Assembly (NCBI GenBank): GCA_964017045.1
Contig: OZ024811.1
Span: forward strand, 12,181,818 to 12,245,817
Reading direction: 5' to 3'
Source: Omphiscola glabra
Lineage: Eukaryota; Mollusca; Gastropoda; Lymnaeidae
Length of the DNA: 64,000 nucleotides
The notes under the pieces were generated by a model. That model ran no database searches, was not told the DNA's origin, and was given only the letters and a program-made list of their open reading frames with translations. Shown here piece by piece: positions 34,345 to 45,886 of the stretch. Positions within the stretch are counted from its first letter, which is position 1; each line of letters begins with the position of its first letter. The position numbers were made by a program, and so were the translations under genes.

Positions 34345-35026
34345 TGTAGAGAACCTTGCGTCGTCTCTGATTATCTGACTATTTTATCTGGTTGATAACC
34401 TTGGCCTTGCTCACTCGTACTGCACCAATGAATACAACTCAATGTTTGTAATAGTCTTGACTCTTTTATTTGTCTCCTTCTTTAACCTCACTCTCTCTCT
34501 CTATGATACTCGACTTCGACTGTCCCGGTTTGTCTCTATCTCGATTCTCTCACATCTATTCACTACTCCTGTCCGTCGGAGTCTCCTGTCTATCCACTAG
34601 CCTCCCCGGCTGAGTTCTCCCCAGTCCCGTTCACTGTCCCTTTTTATAAGTCCCGCCTCGCTAGAGATTTCTTCCCAGGGATTTAATCTTATTACTAAAT
34701 CTCAGGCACTTAAATTTCCTAACGTGTAATTGGTCATAAACCAGCACCTAACGGTTGTACCGCGGCAATCTGACCCGCTTGACCGTTGGTCAGTTTTCGC
34801 CCGGTCCGGAATGACACTAACAGTTACAGTGACCCCCTTCATTATCCCACCGTGGATCTTGTCATAACCCAACTCCGCAACAGTCGTCCCGGGGCAATGG
34901 GACTGACACTAAAATGTTGTAAAGCCCACCTTCCGTTTAAATGGACATTAACCGTTGGTCCGTTACCTTGACCCCCCTCTACCCATGTAGGAAACAGGTC
35001 GACTACCAAGGTCTGAACCCTCCACA
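34345..35026 (-). mobile_element. Solo LTR, minus strand, about 682 bp
   Basis: Plus-strand ends TGTAGAGAACC and GAACCCTCCACA give TGTGGAGGGTTC ... GGTTCTCTACA on the minus strand, the TG...CA form of retroviral-type LTRs. On the minus strand a TATA box (CTTATAAAAAGGG, near 34655-34643) is followed about 180 bp later by AATAAAAG (near 34472-34466), the U3-R-U5 order. Inserted in (AT)n, so the target duplication cannot be read. No internal coding region flanks it. Confidence 0.75.
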
Positions 35027-35398
35027 ATATATATATTGTGAACGGTACGCACCCCTCCACTCTTTTGGAATGATTGATTGAAAATAGATTGAAATAAGTA
35101 ATAATTTTTTTTTAAAGAGAATTTATTAACTTCTCAAATAAAAAGAATTATGTAAAAAAATCTAGGTGGGTGGAACTCTAATTTTTCACAAGCATTACGC
35201 TACAGTATAGAACGATTAAAAAAAACTATATTCCGGTATGCTCAAAAATGCATCCCTACGTTTTGAATTTATTTTTTATTTTTAAATTCTCGGCCGGGGG
35301 CAAGGTCTCCTCCCCAAATCCCAACCCAATTCTTTGTTTCGGGTGACTTCGGCGGGCGTCTTCAATTTCCCGCTCCACCACCACATCTTCGTCTAGTT

Positions 35399-35767
35399 CA
35401 GTGGTTTTCAACCTGTGGTACGCGTACCACTGGTGGTTCTTCGAAGTCCTGGCAGTGGTACTTGAAGAGGGTGCAAAGTACCATGAGCTTTCTTTTTTTT
35501 ACGTAAACGTAGTTCGTAAGGAAAACAATGTATTGAAATTTCCGAGCATATTTAATTATAACAGCACGGATAATGTGTTTTTTCTTACAATCAAGATCTG
35601 TGTAACCCTTCAATAGTCGCATTTAACGATATTTACATAGAATTGCACGAAAAACGTGTCTGTTGTTCGGAAAGTGGTACTTAGATTGTCGTGTTTTTAG
35701 AAAGTGGTACTTAGATTGTCGTGTTTTTAGAAAGTGGTACTCCGCCAAAAAAGGTTGAAAACCCCTG
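35399..35767. mobile_element. hAT MITE (CAGTGGTTTTCAACCTGTGG family)
   Basis: Inverted ends CAGTGGTTTTCAACC and GGTTGAAAACCCCTG, with the perfect 8-bp duplication GTCTAGTT. Inside, a 28-30-bp AAAGTGGTACTTAGATTGTC unit is repeated. The opposed 70-codon frames here are artefacts. Confidence 0.9.
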
Positions 35768-35775
35768 GTCTAGTT

Positions 35776-35940
35776 AAACCGAAGAAGTAAGTTTACAAAC
35801 GTATTAGTCCATTCAAATATCTTTCATTTGATACCCCATTTTATCATACAAGCCCAGTATTAATATTTTAAATAATTTTTTTAATCCCACATTCTCACTT
35901 CTGATACCCGGGTGCGAATAGTCGCAGCCTCTTATATTGC
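35776..35940 (-). repeat. Unclassified interspersed repeat, copy 1
   Basis: Inverse of 55480-55625 (GTACCAGAAGTGAGATGTTGGG versus CACATTCTCACTTCTGATACC; both contain GTAAACTTA / TAAGTTTACA at the far end). A diverged third copy is at 61378-61500. Confidence 0.6.
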
Positions 35941-35951
35941 TTTTAAAGAAT

Positions 35952-36103
35952 CAGAGGCGTAGGTAAGGTGGGCAGCGGGGTACGGATGTCCCCGGGCGCC
36001 AGAATTGTTAGGGGCGCAAAAATGTGCTTTGATATTATTCTATTGATGAAAATAATGGGTTTGAGAGTTGAAATAAGAAAAGGAGGCGCTTTAAGATAAA
36101 TCT
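35952..36103. mobile_element. Truncated MITE of the CAGAGGCGTAGC family
   Basis: CAGAGGCGTAGGTAAGG, then GGGCGCCAGAATTGTTAGG and TTGATGAAAATAATGGGTTTG, as in 44443-44631. The right end is replaced by a simple repeat. Confidence 0.6.
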
Positions 36104-36104
36104 A

Positions 36105-36410
36105 GTCCTATTATCCAATCCTATTCAATCATATCCAATCCTATCCAATCCTAATCAAACATATCCAATCATATCCAATCCTATCCAATCATATTAAATA
36201 ATATCCAATCATATCCAATCATATCCAATCCCATCCTATCAATCCCTCCCTGCCTCCCTCCCCACTCCATCCCTCCCTCCCTCTATCCCTCCCTCCCCTC
36301 TCCCTCCCCACTCCCTCCCCCTCTATCCCTCCCCACTCCCTCCCTCTCCCTCCCTCCCTCCACCCATCCATCCATCCATCAATCTATCTTTCTATCTGTC
36401 TCTCTGCATG
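36105..36410. repeat. Simple repeats (CCAATCCTAT)n and (CCCT)n
   Basis: Ten-bp CCAATCATAT/CCAATCCTAT units to about 36230, then pyrimidine-rich CCCTCCCTCC and CCATCCATCC tracts. Confidence 0.9.
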
Positions 36411-36886
36411 TCTATCTGTCTAGTCTGTATATACGCGCCCTGGTGGTTGTGACTCGTATACCTTCGATGTGTTAATCAATGGAACAAACAAACCGTCTGC
36501 CGTTGGGGCAAAAATCCCGCCTCTCTATATAAAGAAAAAAAAAAATTCCATCCGGGGCAGACAGCCCTCTCCAAATAACTTCCCACACCACTTCCTGTAG
36601 TGTAAAAAAAAAATAATGTAATAACAAATTGTTTTATTACGTAATATATTAAATATGATTACAAAAATGTAGACTTTAAACTGAAGACATTAAATTAAAC
36701 ATTAAATTACATTAATTGACAACCATAAAATCGTTGGCACTTTACAACATCAACTGATGGAAAGGGGGCAACAACTACGAATGATTTCTATTTTAATTAA
36801 CGGAAATTCCCAATAATATCTGTCTTCCTTTAAGAAGAACTTTAAATATGATCTATATTAATTCACCACGTGTAATTCTTTAACAG

Positions 36887-36940
36887 AAGAAAGTACAATA
36901 TTCAAGTAATTAACTTTTCATTAATACATTTAAAATGGGG
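36887..36940 (+). pseudogene. Copy C, 5'UTR/start exon (ATG GGG)
   Basis: TTCTTTAACAG acceptor, leader resembling copy B (GTACAATATTCAAGTAA versus ATACAACTTTCAAGTCA), ATG GGG at 36935-36940, donor GTAAGTATTT identical to copy B. Confidence 0.55.
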
Positions 36941-37359
36941 GTAAGTATTTTGCGAGTTAAAATTACAATACTATAACTATAAAATAGAAAATATATAAAT
37001 TTACGCCTGGTATAATAAATTTAACTTGATTTACGGTTATTGAACTAATTGTGTCGATTTAAAAAAAAAAATAAATAATAAGATATATAGTAGGCCTACC
37101 AATTAAATAAAACTACAATTCAAAGTAAATAAGCCTACATTCAATCATTTGTAAGTTATTGATAACATGAATTTATTTACAAACGAAAGTAAAGTAATAC
37201 CTGTAATATGTTTTATATTCACTAGTGTGGTCATTCGCCTCTTGACTAATAAATATTGACTCTTTAAGAAAAGGTGTCGCAAGCGGAAATCAAAACGATT
37301 CTGCACTGGTATCCTTAGCAATTAAGTTAAAAAGTAGGAATGAAACAAGAAAACGTATT

Positions 37360-37895
37360 TATATCTATACTAGCGAGAACCCGGCATGCGTTGCAATGCC
37401 ACACAAAGAAAAAAAAAGTGTTTCTGTTTTAATTACTCTTTTGAAGTAATTTTTAAATATAAAATATTTTTTGCTCTTTCCGTCTGGTGCGTACACAAAA
37501 AAAGTGGAAGGTTTTTCGATGCGTGAACATCCCACAGGCGTATGCACAACAACTCCCAAAAGTTTTATCGCAATCAGATGAATGGTATGGGAGCGCATAC
37601 CGGACGCATCCGTCCGTCTGTCGGTCTTTTGATATTCATGGGAATAATTGTGTAAATGTACTTACGTTTTGTTAACGTCATTGATTTTCTTAATTGGTAA
37701 ATTGAGAAAATAGCATCTATTTTTCTCAACTGTAATATCATTGGATTTGAAGAAATTGTCATCCACGTTAAATTATACATACCCTATTTCCTAACCCCCC
37801 CCCCCCCCCCCATATATATATGTACCTATAAAGGTTAATTGTTTGTCAAATTCATTCTGAGACGTATAGTGTGCTGCCTTGCGTAAATGAAACTA
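37360..37895 (+). repeat. Interspersed repeat, copy 2, with a Helentron-like head
   Basis: ATCTATACTAGCGAGAACCC followed by GGCATGCGTTGCAATGCC resembles the 5' heads of non-autonomous Helentron-type elements. The distal part (37655-37895) matches 10600-10830. The class is an inference from one motif. Confidence 0.4.
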
Positions 37896-38640
37896 CCGTA
37901 TTGCTTCTTCCCCCCTACCCCAAACAGAGTTTTAAAGAAATTAATAAAATCATCCACGGGATTGTAACCCCATTAATTACGAAAAAAAATTTTTTGCATT
38001 TCATAAGCTTTGTTCTTATTTGGATGAGTGATAAGTGCATTAGTGAATGCTATTTGGATATGTTGTTTCGCTGCACTGATTGCATTAAACAGCATTTTCT
38101 TATTAAAGAATATTTAAAGAGTGATTTTTTTTTATTACTTTATAAATTTCATACAAGTATATTTTGGAATGAATAAAAAGTAAAAACTTATTAAATGTTA
38201 AAAATACAAAGCTAAAGTTGTATTTTATTTTTTAAAATTTTAGCAATTTACAAAGCAATCGATTAAAGTAATTTATTAATTTTACTTATAGAGGGGGAAA
38301 ATACATTATCAGTTTTGTCACGTATCGTCATAAAATCAAAGAAGCTTAGAGCTGTGACTAAAATAGGCAATCGCACTATGACGTCATATGCGTAAATATT
38401 TAGATCAAATTAATCTAATTTTTATTTTGCAATATTGACAGCGCACTAAAACACGCACTAAGAATAACATATATTTGGTTTGTCCCGATTAACGTGATTA
38501 ATATGCAATTCTTAGATCACAACATTTTGATTAACAATTTTTTTCATAACTTTTACATTCGGATAAAATGCTTAAAATAGTTCCTTAGTCGTTACTTTAT
38601 ATATATTTGTAATTTATAATACTTAAACTTTTGCTAAACT
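37896..38640. other. No gene seen (copy C intron 1)
   Basis: AT-rich. The 101-codon frame at 37871-38176 has no recognisable domain or codon bias. Confidence 0.45.
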
Positions 38641-38649
38641 AAAAGCGGA

Positions 38650-38830
38650 AATATCAAACGAGTCAACATAAAAGTGCATCAAATGAGTCAACATAAAAAG
38701 TGCATCAAATAAGTCAACATAAAAGTGCATCAAATGAGTCAACATAAAAGTGCATCGAATTAATTTAACCTAAAAGTGCATCAAATGAGTCAACATAAAA
38801 GTGCATCAAATGAATCAACATATTTGATTG
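38650..38830. repeat. Minisatellite, 25-bp unit
   Basis: About seven units of GAGTCAACATAAAAGTGCAT plus CAAAT. Confidence 0.9.
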
Positions 38831-39241
38831 TTATATTTTATCATTCAACCATGTATCTTAGTTGTTCCAATGGACACTGAGAGTACCACGTTCTCTGGGT
38901 GCACTAAGCATTGAAAATCCTGTTGACAAAACAAGATATAGGAGCAAAGCTTCACAATTAGTAATCTCGACACCAAAAGAGTAGTTCACTAAACAAACAG
39001 ACCATACCAGACCGTAAACCAATAACACTCTCACGAAAAAAAAAAAAGTATCATTTAGTTGTTATCATGTCTCGGCCTTTGGTTGTTATGGGCCAATTAA
39101 AAGCTTAATTTAATAAACAAGTAAACTTGTCAGCGTATGTCTAGTGAGAAAATTGGAATGTTTGTCCAAAATTTAGACTTCATAGCGCTTGTTCTTTAGA
39201 CGTCAAATTCAGTCACTGAAAGAGGGAGTCGGTGAGTAAGG

Positions 39242-39430
39242 CAGTGGCGTAGTGAGGGGGGGGCAAGGGGGGCATCATGCCCCGGGCGCTACTCACAAAG
39301 GGGCGCCAAATGGTATATTTTACTATAATATTGTATGGTTTTCGAATAGGGGGGGGGGCGCTAAAAAGGTATTGGGAGGCGCTAAAAAGGGATTGTGCCC
39401 CGGGCGCGAGTTAAGCTCGCTACGCCACTG
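39242..39430. mobile_element. hAT-like MITE (CAGTGGCGTAG family)
   Basis: Inverted ends CAGTGGCGTAGTGAG and CTCGCTACGCCACTG. Flanks GAGTAAGG and GAGTAATG match at 7 of 8. Nearly identical to 52832-53018 over TGCCCCGGGCGC and GGTATATTTTACTATAATAT. Confidence 0.85.
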
Positions 39431-39689
39431 GAGTAATGTGTATTTGTTTTTTGTTCTTCTTAAAAAAAGGTACGGATATATATCGCCATTTTATTACTTA
39501 CACCGTGTAATGAGATAATGATGTCGAATTCAAAAACAACAATCCAACGGTATATTAAAAGATTTAAGCGTCTACATCGGTTGGCTATATATAACAATTG
39601 ACACATGGTTTAAACCATTGAATATTCACTTTCTGGTTGGCTGGGAATCAATCGCAAAATTAAACTAGCCGCCTGTTCAAGGGGCGGGG

Positions 39690-39890
39690 CGCCCAGGCAG
39701 ACGAGGCAGTGGCTCACTTGGGGGTTGCTTGCCCCAGTGGAGGTATGGGGGGCCGAGGGTCGAGACCCAGAGGCCTGCCTTGAAGATTTGATTTACGGCG
39801 ACGCCCACAAGATGCGGCACCCCGCCAAAGTAATAGCCAGGGCTATGAGAGACTAAAGTCTCACAGCCCAAGAGGATGTGACATTATTAG
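39690..39890 (+). mobile_element. Possible tRNA-derived SINE
   Basis: AGTGGCTCACTTGGGG (A-box-like, near 39708) and GAGGGTCGAGACCC (B-box-like, near 39754) are spaced as in tRNA genes. It is too diverged and long to be a functional tRNA. A homology search is needed. Confidence 0.35.
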
Positions 39891-40074
39891 TAGTGGCGGG
39901 GCAAAATACATCAAACGTGATATCAAAACAAAAACTAGAGACTCACTCAGGAAACAAACCATGGGTTTGGCTAGGAAGGTCAGTCTTTGGTAATACAAAG
40001 TCACATTAAGGTGGATTCAAAGTAAAAATAAAAATATGAACTTGTCAGTTCTTGTTGCTCTTGAGATCTCGTGA

Positions 40075-40383
40075 TCGATAAGTGAGTGAGTGATCGGTAA
40101 GTGTGAGAGTGATCGGTAAATGAGTGAGTGATAGGTAAGTGAGTGAGTGATTAGTAAGTGTGTGAGTGATCAGTAAGTGTGGGCGTCATCATTAAGTGTG
40201 TGAGTGATCATTAAGTGTGTTAGTGATCAGTAAGTGAGTGAGTGATCAGTAAGTGTGTGAGTGATCGGTAAGTGTGTGAGTGATCGGTAAGTGTGTGCGT
40301 GATCATTTAAGTGTGTGAGTGATCAGTAAGTGAGTGAGTGATCGGTAAGTGTGTGCGTGATCATTAAGTGTATGAGTGATCAG
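40075..40383. repeat. Minisatellite, about 19-bp unit, left block
   Basis: Units of GTGTGTGAGTGATCGGTAA with C/T and A/G variants. The same repeat resumes at 43524. Confidence 0.9.
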
Positions 40384-41709
40384 TGAAGGCCGCCGAGCGG
40401 CGATCGCTGTGATCAGCTGGCGCTTTTCGTTTTCGGTAGATGTCGGTGTTTTGCGTTGCTTTGCGTCATTTCTAAAAATAGAGGGACTTGCTTATTTTAA
40501 TTTGAATCCGCGATGCATGCCGGTTACGAGGGTATCGATAAATAGGAGATCCGACCATGCTGAGACGATCAATTGAAAGGTTGATCGGGGTAAGTGTGTT
40601 CGCTGTGCTTTCTTTTTTTATTTAAAGCGTGTGGAGACTTGGAAATTACTTGAGATCATAGTTTATATGTAATTGAAGGTGAAACACTTTTTTAAGAGTA
40701 CTGATCATTGATCATTACGCAACTAAATTAGAGCTTGAGCGACGTGACTAAAAATTTAAGGCTGCCAAGCCGTGGCCATTTTTTTCCACTCTATCTACCG
40801 GAAGTGGTGTATATCAAATGTAAACAATGGTTATTATTATTTAAAACCTTTTTGAAATAACTTAATAAATAAATGCTGCATTATAACTTAGTAGTTTGAT
40901 TATAATTATACAATTTTAATAACTGGTTTTTAATAATAATTACACTTTAGGCCTAATATAGTTCATATATAAGAGCATGCTTTGGGTCAATAATACATGT
41001 AAATAAGACAACAAAGAGATCAAGGTGTGCTGACATGCGATGAGCAATGAATTAGTAAGATAGGCTAGCCTTTAGTACTAAGTTATTAAACAACTATAAA
41101 TGTACATAAACTAAAGAACATTGTGTGGCCTATCTAAAATTATTTAATTATTATTTATATGTATTCATAATAATCCTAATTATTACTCCTGATCAGTGTT
41201 TTTCCAGAATTACTGATATCATTTCCTGATCAACAAACAACCCAAATTGATATTGACGATGGAGGAAGATGTTTTTAATCTACCAATCGATGAGGATGAA
41301 GTGTTGCTGAAGCTCCGGAGCCGCGAACTGTGTCCACGATTTTTTGAGACAGTTTCTGCTCTGTCTATACTATAGGATTTGTATCGGTCTTAAACAGGAA
41401 GCTTGAGGCGTATCTTGTTGGGGCACTGGCTAATCCATCAGCAGAATTAATGGCCCTGACCTCATCAGCCCCTGTTCATAATATCCATAGTGAGAGGGTT
41501 TTGGGGATGGTCATGCCCAATTTAAAAGAGCCCCTAATGCTTCGACCGGTTTTGTTGATGCCAAGGTTAAAGCTCTGGTCAACAAAACCATGGACTGGAA
41601 GAGGAGTTTTTTGGAGATTAAGTCGGGTATGTAAAGAAGTTTTGTTTTGTAAGTTGGTTATTTCTGACATAGATCATGAAGAAATAACATTGTCACATTT
41701 AATTGTATT

Positions 41710-42075
41710 TTGATGAAATTTATTTCAATTTTCAGTTCACTTATTTTAAAATTAAATTTTTAATATTTTGTATATTTTCAGGTGGACAACATTGTCACAT
41801 TTAGTTTCTGATTTTCTTATGGGAGATTTTTTATTTTGTTTAATTGTGTGTTTTGATGAAATTTATTTGAATTTTCAGCTCGCTCATTTTAAAGTTAATT
41901 TTTAAATTTTTGTATACTTTCAGGTGGACAACATTGTCACATTTAATTTCTGATGTTCTTATGGGAGATTTTCATTTTGTTTAATTGTGTGTTTTGATGA
42001 AATTCATTTGAATTTTCAGTTCACTCATTTTAAAGTTTTATTTTTATCATTTTGTATACTTTCAGGTGGACAAGG
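41710..42075. repeat. Tandem block, about 142-bp unit
   Basis: Nearly three units containing TGATGAAATTTATTTGAATT, TTCAGGTGGACAACATTGTC and TTATGGGAGATTTT. Each has a TTTCAG/GTGG acceptor-like site. Confidence 0.8.
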
Positions 42076-42329
42076 ATACAATCTGTTGCTGTGGACTAGG
42101 ACACTATCTGTTGCTGTGGACCGTGGATTGCGATATTGCATTGGATGTTTTATTATATTGAGATTGTCACTGTCTATTTGTACTTTGGATTTTATTGAAT
42201 TAGCATTGTTAGTTTAAAAGTTATGCTTAAAGACGCACATCAATGTCAAAAGATTACATGACATTTTTGAATTTTGTATAGGATGATTTTAATTGCTTTT
42301 GCAACATTTGAATATTCTTTTACATTTGG

Positions 42330-43110
42330 ATTGTCCCAAAATGTTATTACTGAAAATATGATTGCAGAAGCTTTATTAGTTTAAAAGATAAGTATTTAAA
42401 TGTAAAAATGTCTCGGCCATGGTTGCTTTTAAAGAAATATTTTTTCTAAAATTTAATACATTTTTCTGATCTGTATTTCATTTATTTTAAATGTGCCTTA
42501 CTTTTAGAATGACATTATCTGTTTGTATTGAAAATTTTTTACCAGTAGCTTTATTAGTTTAAAAGTTATGTATGTAAATGTAAAAAGGCCTCGGCCGTGG
42601 TTGCTTTTCATGAAATATTTTTTCTAAAGTTTAATACATTTTTCTGATCTGTATTTCATTTATTTTGAATGTGCCTTACATTAAGATGGACATTATCTGT
42701 TTGTATTGAAAATTTTATAGCAGTAGCTTTATTAGTTTAAAAGTTACGTATTTAAAGGTAAATATGTCTCGGCCGTGGTTGCTTTTCATGAAATATTTTT
42801 TCTAAAATTGCATAAATTTTTCTGATCTGTATTTCATTTATTTTAAATGTGCCTTACTTTTAGATGGACCTTATCTGTTTGTATTGAAAATTTTATAGCA
42901 GTAGCTTTATTAGATTAAAAGTTATGTATTTAAATGTAAAAATATCTCGCCGTGGTTGCTTTTCATCAAATATTTTTTCTAAAATTGCATAAATTTTTCT
43001 GATCTGTATTTCATTTATTTTAAATGTGCCTTACTTTTAGATGGACATTATCTGTTTGTATTGAAAATTTTATAGCAGTAGCTTTATTGGTTTAGTAATT
43101 ATGTCACTTT
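42330..43110. repeat. Tandem block, about 178-bp unit
   Basis: Four and a half units with GACATTATCTGTTTGTATTG, GCAGTAGCTTTATTAG and TCTCGGCCGTGGTTGC at 177-179-bp spacing. Confidence 0.85.
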
Positions 43111-43523
43111 TTGAAAAATTAAATTTTCCACCAATTATTTTTATCCATGCCATATGCTCATAAAGTCATATTTAATAAAATATAATAAGTTATTTCACAA
43201 TTCATGTATTTTGTTTTGTTAAACACTGTATTGTAAATGTCTCCTCCAAATTTGAGAGCTCTAACTTTAATAGCCAAAAAGATACAAGCAAAATAGTACA
43301 AAAAGTGTAATAATGCGATCACAGTTTTAAAATTTAAATTAAATACAAAGCCGAATAATGGGGAAAAATAAATCACTAAAAAATTCATAACTTTTCTTCT
43401 ATAAGTCATAGAAAGATTATATTGGTGTCATTGGAAAGCTTTGAGCCAGCTCTTTCCAATGATATGCTATTTGTGTATGTCTCAGAATGTCTGATGTATT
43501 TGAAAATTTGAGTTGGAGTACCT

Positions 43524-44025
43524 ATGATCAGTAAGTGAGTGAGTGATCGGTAAGTGTGTGAGTGATCGGTAAGTGTGTGAGTGATCGGTAAGTGTGTGCG
43601 TGATCATTTAGTGTATGAGTGATCAGTAAGTGTGTGAGTGATCAGTAAGTGTGTTGGTGATCAGTAAGTGAGTGAGTGATCAGTAAGTGTGTTAGTGATC
43701 AGTAAGGGAGTGAGTGATCAGTAAGTGTGTGAGTGATCAGTGAGTGAGTGATCGGTAAGTATGTGAGTGATCGGTAAGTGAGTGAGTGATCAGTAAGTGT
43801 GTTAGTGATCAGTAAGTGAGTGAGTGATCAGTAAGTGTGTGAGTGATCAGTGAGTGAGTGATCGGTAAGTGTGTGAGTGATCAGTAAGTGTGTGAGTGAT
43901 CAGTAAGTGAGTGAGTGATCAGTAAGTGAGTGAGTGATCTGTGAGTGATCAGTGAGTGATCGGTAAGTGTATTAGTAATCGGTAAGTGTGTGAGTGATCG
44001 GTAAGTGTGTGAGTGATCGGTACTC
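43524..44025. repeat. Minisatellite, about 19-bp unit, right block
   Basis: Same GTGTGTGAGTGATCGGTAA-type unit as 40075-40383, about 25 units with several shortened GAGTGATC copies. Confidence 0.9.
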
Positions 44026-44315
44026 ATCTTTTATATTTATAAGGCTTCATTTTAAAACAATTAATATGCTCATTGATTAGCAGAGTCCAACGAGAAAATA
44101 TGATTTCATTTTGCAGTTGGCTCAAATTAAACGGTCTCTACATGCCAATGGCGAAGTTAGCATTGCACTCGATTGAAATGTTTAAATGTAGCTTCAATAG
44201 ATAATAGTATGATATCTTTAAAACTAAACCAGAATGGTTGTTACAATAAATAATGAATGTATTTTTTCCCCCTAACAAATCTCTTTCTTTTCTTCTTTTT
44301 TAAAAAAAAAAAAAG

Positions 44316-44373
44316 ATGGCTGAGAGTAAATCAGGGAACCAAACACAAGAGCGGCAATTTAAACCGGGAAAGG
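44316..44373 (+). pseudogene. Copy C, exon 2 (58 nt)
   Basis: Pyrimidine tract, A run and AAAG acceptor before ATGGCTGAGAGTAAATC; donor AAGG/GTAAAC. Phase 0 to phase 1, as in copy B. Joined to ATG GGG it gives M-G-M-A-E-S-K, again a G-x-x-x-S-K N-myristoylation-type start. Alternatively translation could begin at the ATG that opens this exon. Confidence 0.6.
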
Positions 44374-44442
44374 GTAAACTGTTTATTCATTTTCCCCATG
44401 CTAGATTTTTAGGCTTATTATTATACAAATGATACCATGAAA

Positions 44443-44631
44443 CAGAGGCGTAGCGTAGGGGAGGGGCAGGGGGTACAGATGTACCCGGGCGCCAGCTAGT
44501 TAGGGGCGCAAAGTGTGCTTTGGTATTATTTTATTGATGAAAATAATGGGTTTGAGAGTTGAAAAAAGGAAAAGAGGGCGCTTTAAAGTGAATCTTGTCC
44601 CCGGGCGCCAAACACTCTAGCTACGCCTCTG
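44443..44631. mobile_element. MITE (CAGAGGCGTAGC family), complete
   Basis: Inverted ends CAGAGGCGTAGC and GCTACGCCTCTG, flanked by CCATGAAA and CCATGAAC (7 of 8). It lies in copy C intron 2. Confidence 0.85.
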
Positions 44632-44923
44632 CCATGAACAAATACTGAATTTGAGATTTAGGGAGAAAGATAAGGAGAGAAGGGGAAGCGGCATGTTAGA
44701 GAAAATTATACAGAGAAAAGGGAAGTTCGGGATGAAAGATTATTAGAAATTCATAAAGTTATATGTGGGCAAGAGGCTAGAGAAAGGGATGTGTGTAAGA
44801 AACAGTGTGAGAATTTGATACAGAATAGTTGGTGTAAGAACGAGGACGTTAATATTGTAGAGAGTCATAGATCGATTAATTAAAAAAAAGGATACCAAGT
44901 GTGAGAGCAAGAATGTGTTAGTA

Positions 44924-45118
44924 CAGCGGTTCTCAAACTGTCGGTTGCGACCCCTTTGGGGTCGAATGACCCTTTCCCAGGGGTCGCCTAAGACCATCGG
45001 AAAACACATATACTAACAGTTATAAAGAAGCATCGAAAATAATTTTGTGGTTAGGTGTCGCCACAGCATGAGGGACTCTATTAAAGGGTCGCGGCATTAG
45101 GAAGGTTGAGAATCACTG
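44924..45118. mobile_element. hAT MITE (CAGTGGTTCTCAA family), inverted, in copy C intron 2
   Basis: Starts CAGCGGTTCTCAAAC, ends GGTTGAGAATCACTG, and has the perfect 8-bp duplication TGTTAGTA. Confidence 0.92.
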
Positions 45119-45198
45119 TGTTAGTATGAGCGAGGGACTATGTGGGAAAACTATTTGCTATAGAATGTATACATCATAAACTACCGTATCCTTATCAG

Positions 45199-45279
45199 GC
45201 CATTGCAAAGAGGACGGTCGAGAAAAAGATGACCCAGAAGGCAACTGTAAGAAGAACGATGAAGCAAAACGTTTCTATG
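45199..45279 (+). pseudogene. Copy C, exon 3 (acidic linker)
   Basis: TCCTTATCAG acceptor and TTCTATG/GTATTT donor. It is 81 nt, phase 1 at both ends. It starts H-C and ends R-F-Y like copy B, with Lys/Asp/Glu-rich sequence between but without the G-E-D-S-T-D-D repeats. Confidence 0.65.
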
Positions 45280-45317
45280 GTATTTATTTATTGATGATCT
45301 AGCTGTCACTGATCAGA

Positions 45318-45400
45318 TAAGATAAGATGAGATAAGATAAGATAAGATGCTTTTTTTAATCCAAACAAATAGAACTTTAATTTGATTGAATTGCACTTAT
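45318..45400. repeat. (AGATA)n-tailed interspersed repeat, copy 2
   Basis: GATAAGATAAGATGC, T run, then ATCCAAACAAATAGAA and TTTGATTGAATTGCA, matching 21735-21830. Confidence 0.5.
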
Positions 45401-45494
45401 TGTTTTGGAAAGTCCCTGAGAATTTGCTGTTCCCCAAAATTGGTCAGCAGCAAAGCGTTTGGTGAATCATTGTGTAGTCAGAATAGCTTTAGAT

Positions 45495-45691
45495 CAGTGG
45501 TTCTCAACCTTTCTAATGCCGCGACCCTTTAATACAGTTCCTCATGTTGTGGCGACCCCCAGCCATAAAATTAGTTTCGTTGCTACTTCATAGCTGTAGA
45601 GTATATGTGTTTTCCGGTGGTCTTAGGCGACCCCTGAGAAAGGGTCGTGCGACCCCCAAAGGGGTCGCGACCCACAGGTTGAGAACCGCTG
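45495..45691. mobile_element. hAT MITE (CAGTGGTTCTCAA family) in copy C intron 3
   Basis: Inverted ends CAGTGGTTCTCAACC and GGTTGAGAACCGCTG. Flanks CTTTAGAT and CTCTAGAT match at 7 of 8. The plus-strand frame at 45544-45807 is a product of this element. Confidence 0.9.
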
Positions 45692-45886
45692 CTCTAGATG
45701 CATATGACACTCAAGGACATAAATATCTATTGTCTTCTTTTTCTTGTATAAATTATCTCAGTCTTGTGTCTCTTAAAGATTTGAATCTAATGAAGAGACT
45801 AAATTAAATCCAGTTCAATAGAGATAATATAACTGTACAAGTGTTGCACGTGCATTCAAATGTCCTTCCTTTCATGATTTTGTCAG

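Larger units (their letters stand above)
40384..43523 (+). mobile_element. About 3.1-kb insertion splitting the 19-bp minisatellite
   Basis: TGATCAGT occurs at both borders (about 40376-40383 and 43524-43531), but since it is also part of the repeat it is only a possible 8-bp duplication. Inside are a splice-donor-like ATCGGG/GTAAGTGTG near 40588, and an open frame at 41450-41713 with P-V-H-N-I-H-S-E-R-V-L-G-M, in frame with upstream R-K-L-E-A-Y-L. The N-x-x-S/C-E-R-x-x-G-M pattern occurs in transposon-derived invertebrate proteins (from memory, weak). Two tandem blocks follow. No terminal inverted repeats were found. Confidence 0.4.

Noticed and set aside
39708..39775. Functional tRNA gene
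   Set aside because: A- and B-box-like motifs are present, but I cannot fold a standard cloverleaf; a SINE is more likely.
45544..45807. 87-codon plus-strand frame
   Set aside because: Its codons come from a hAT MITE and flanking intron.
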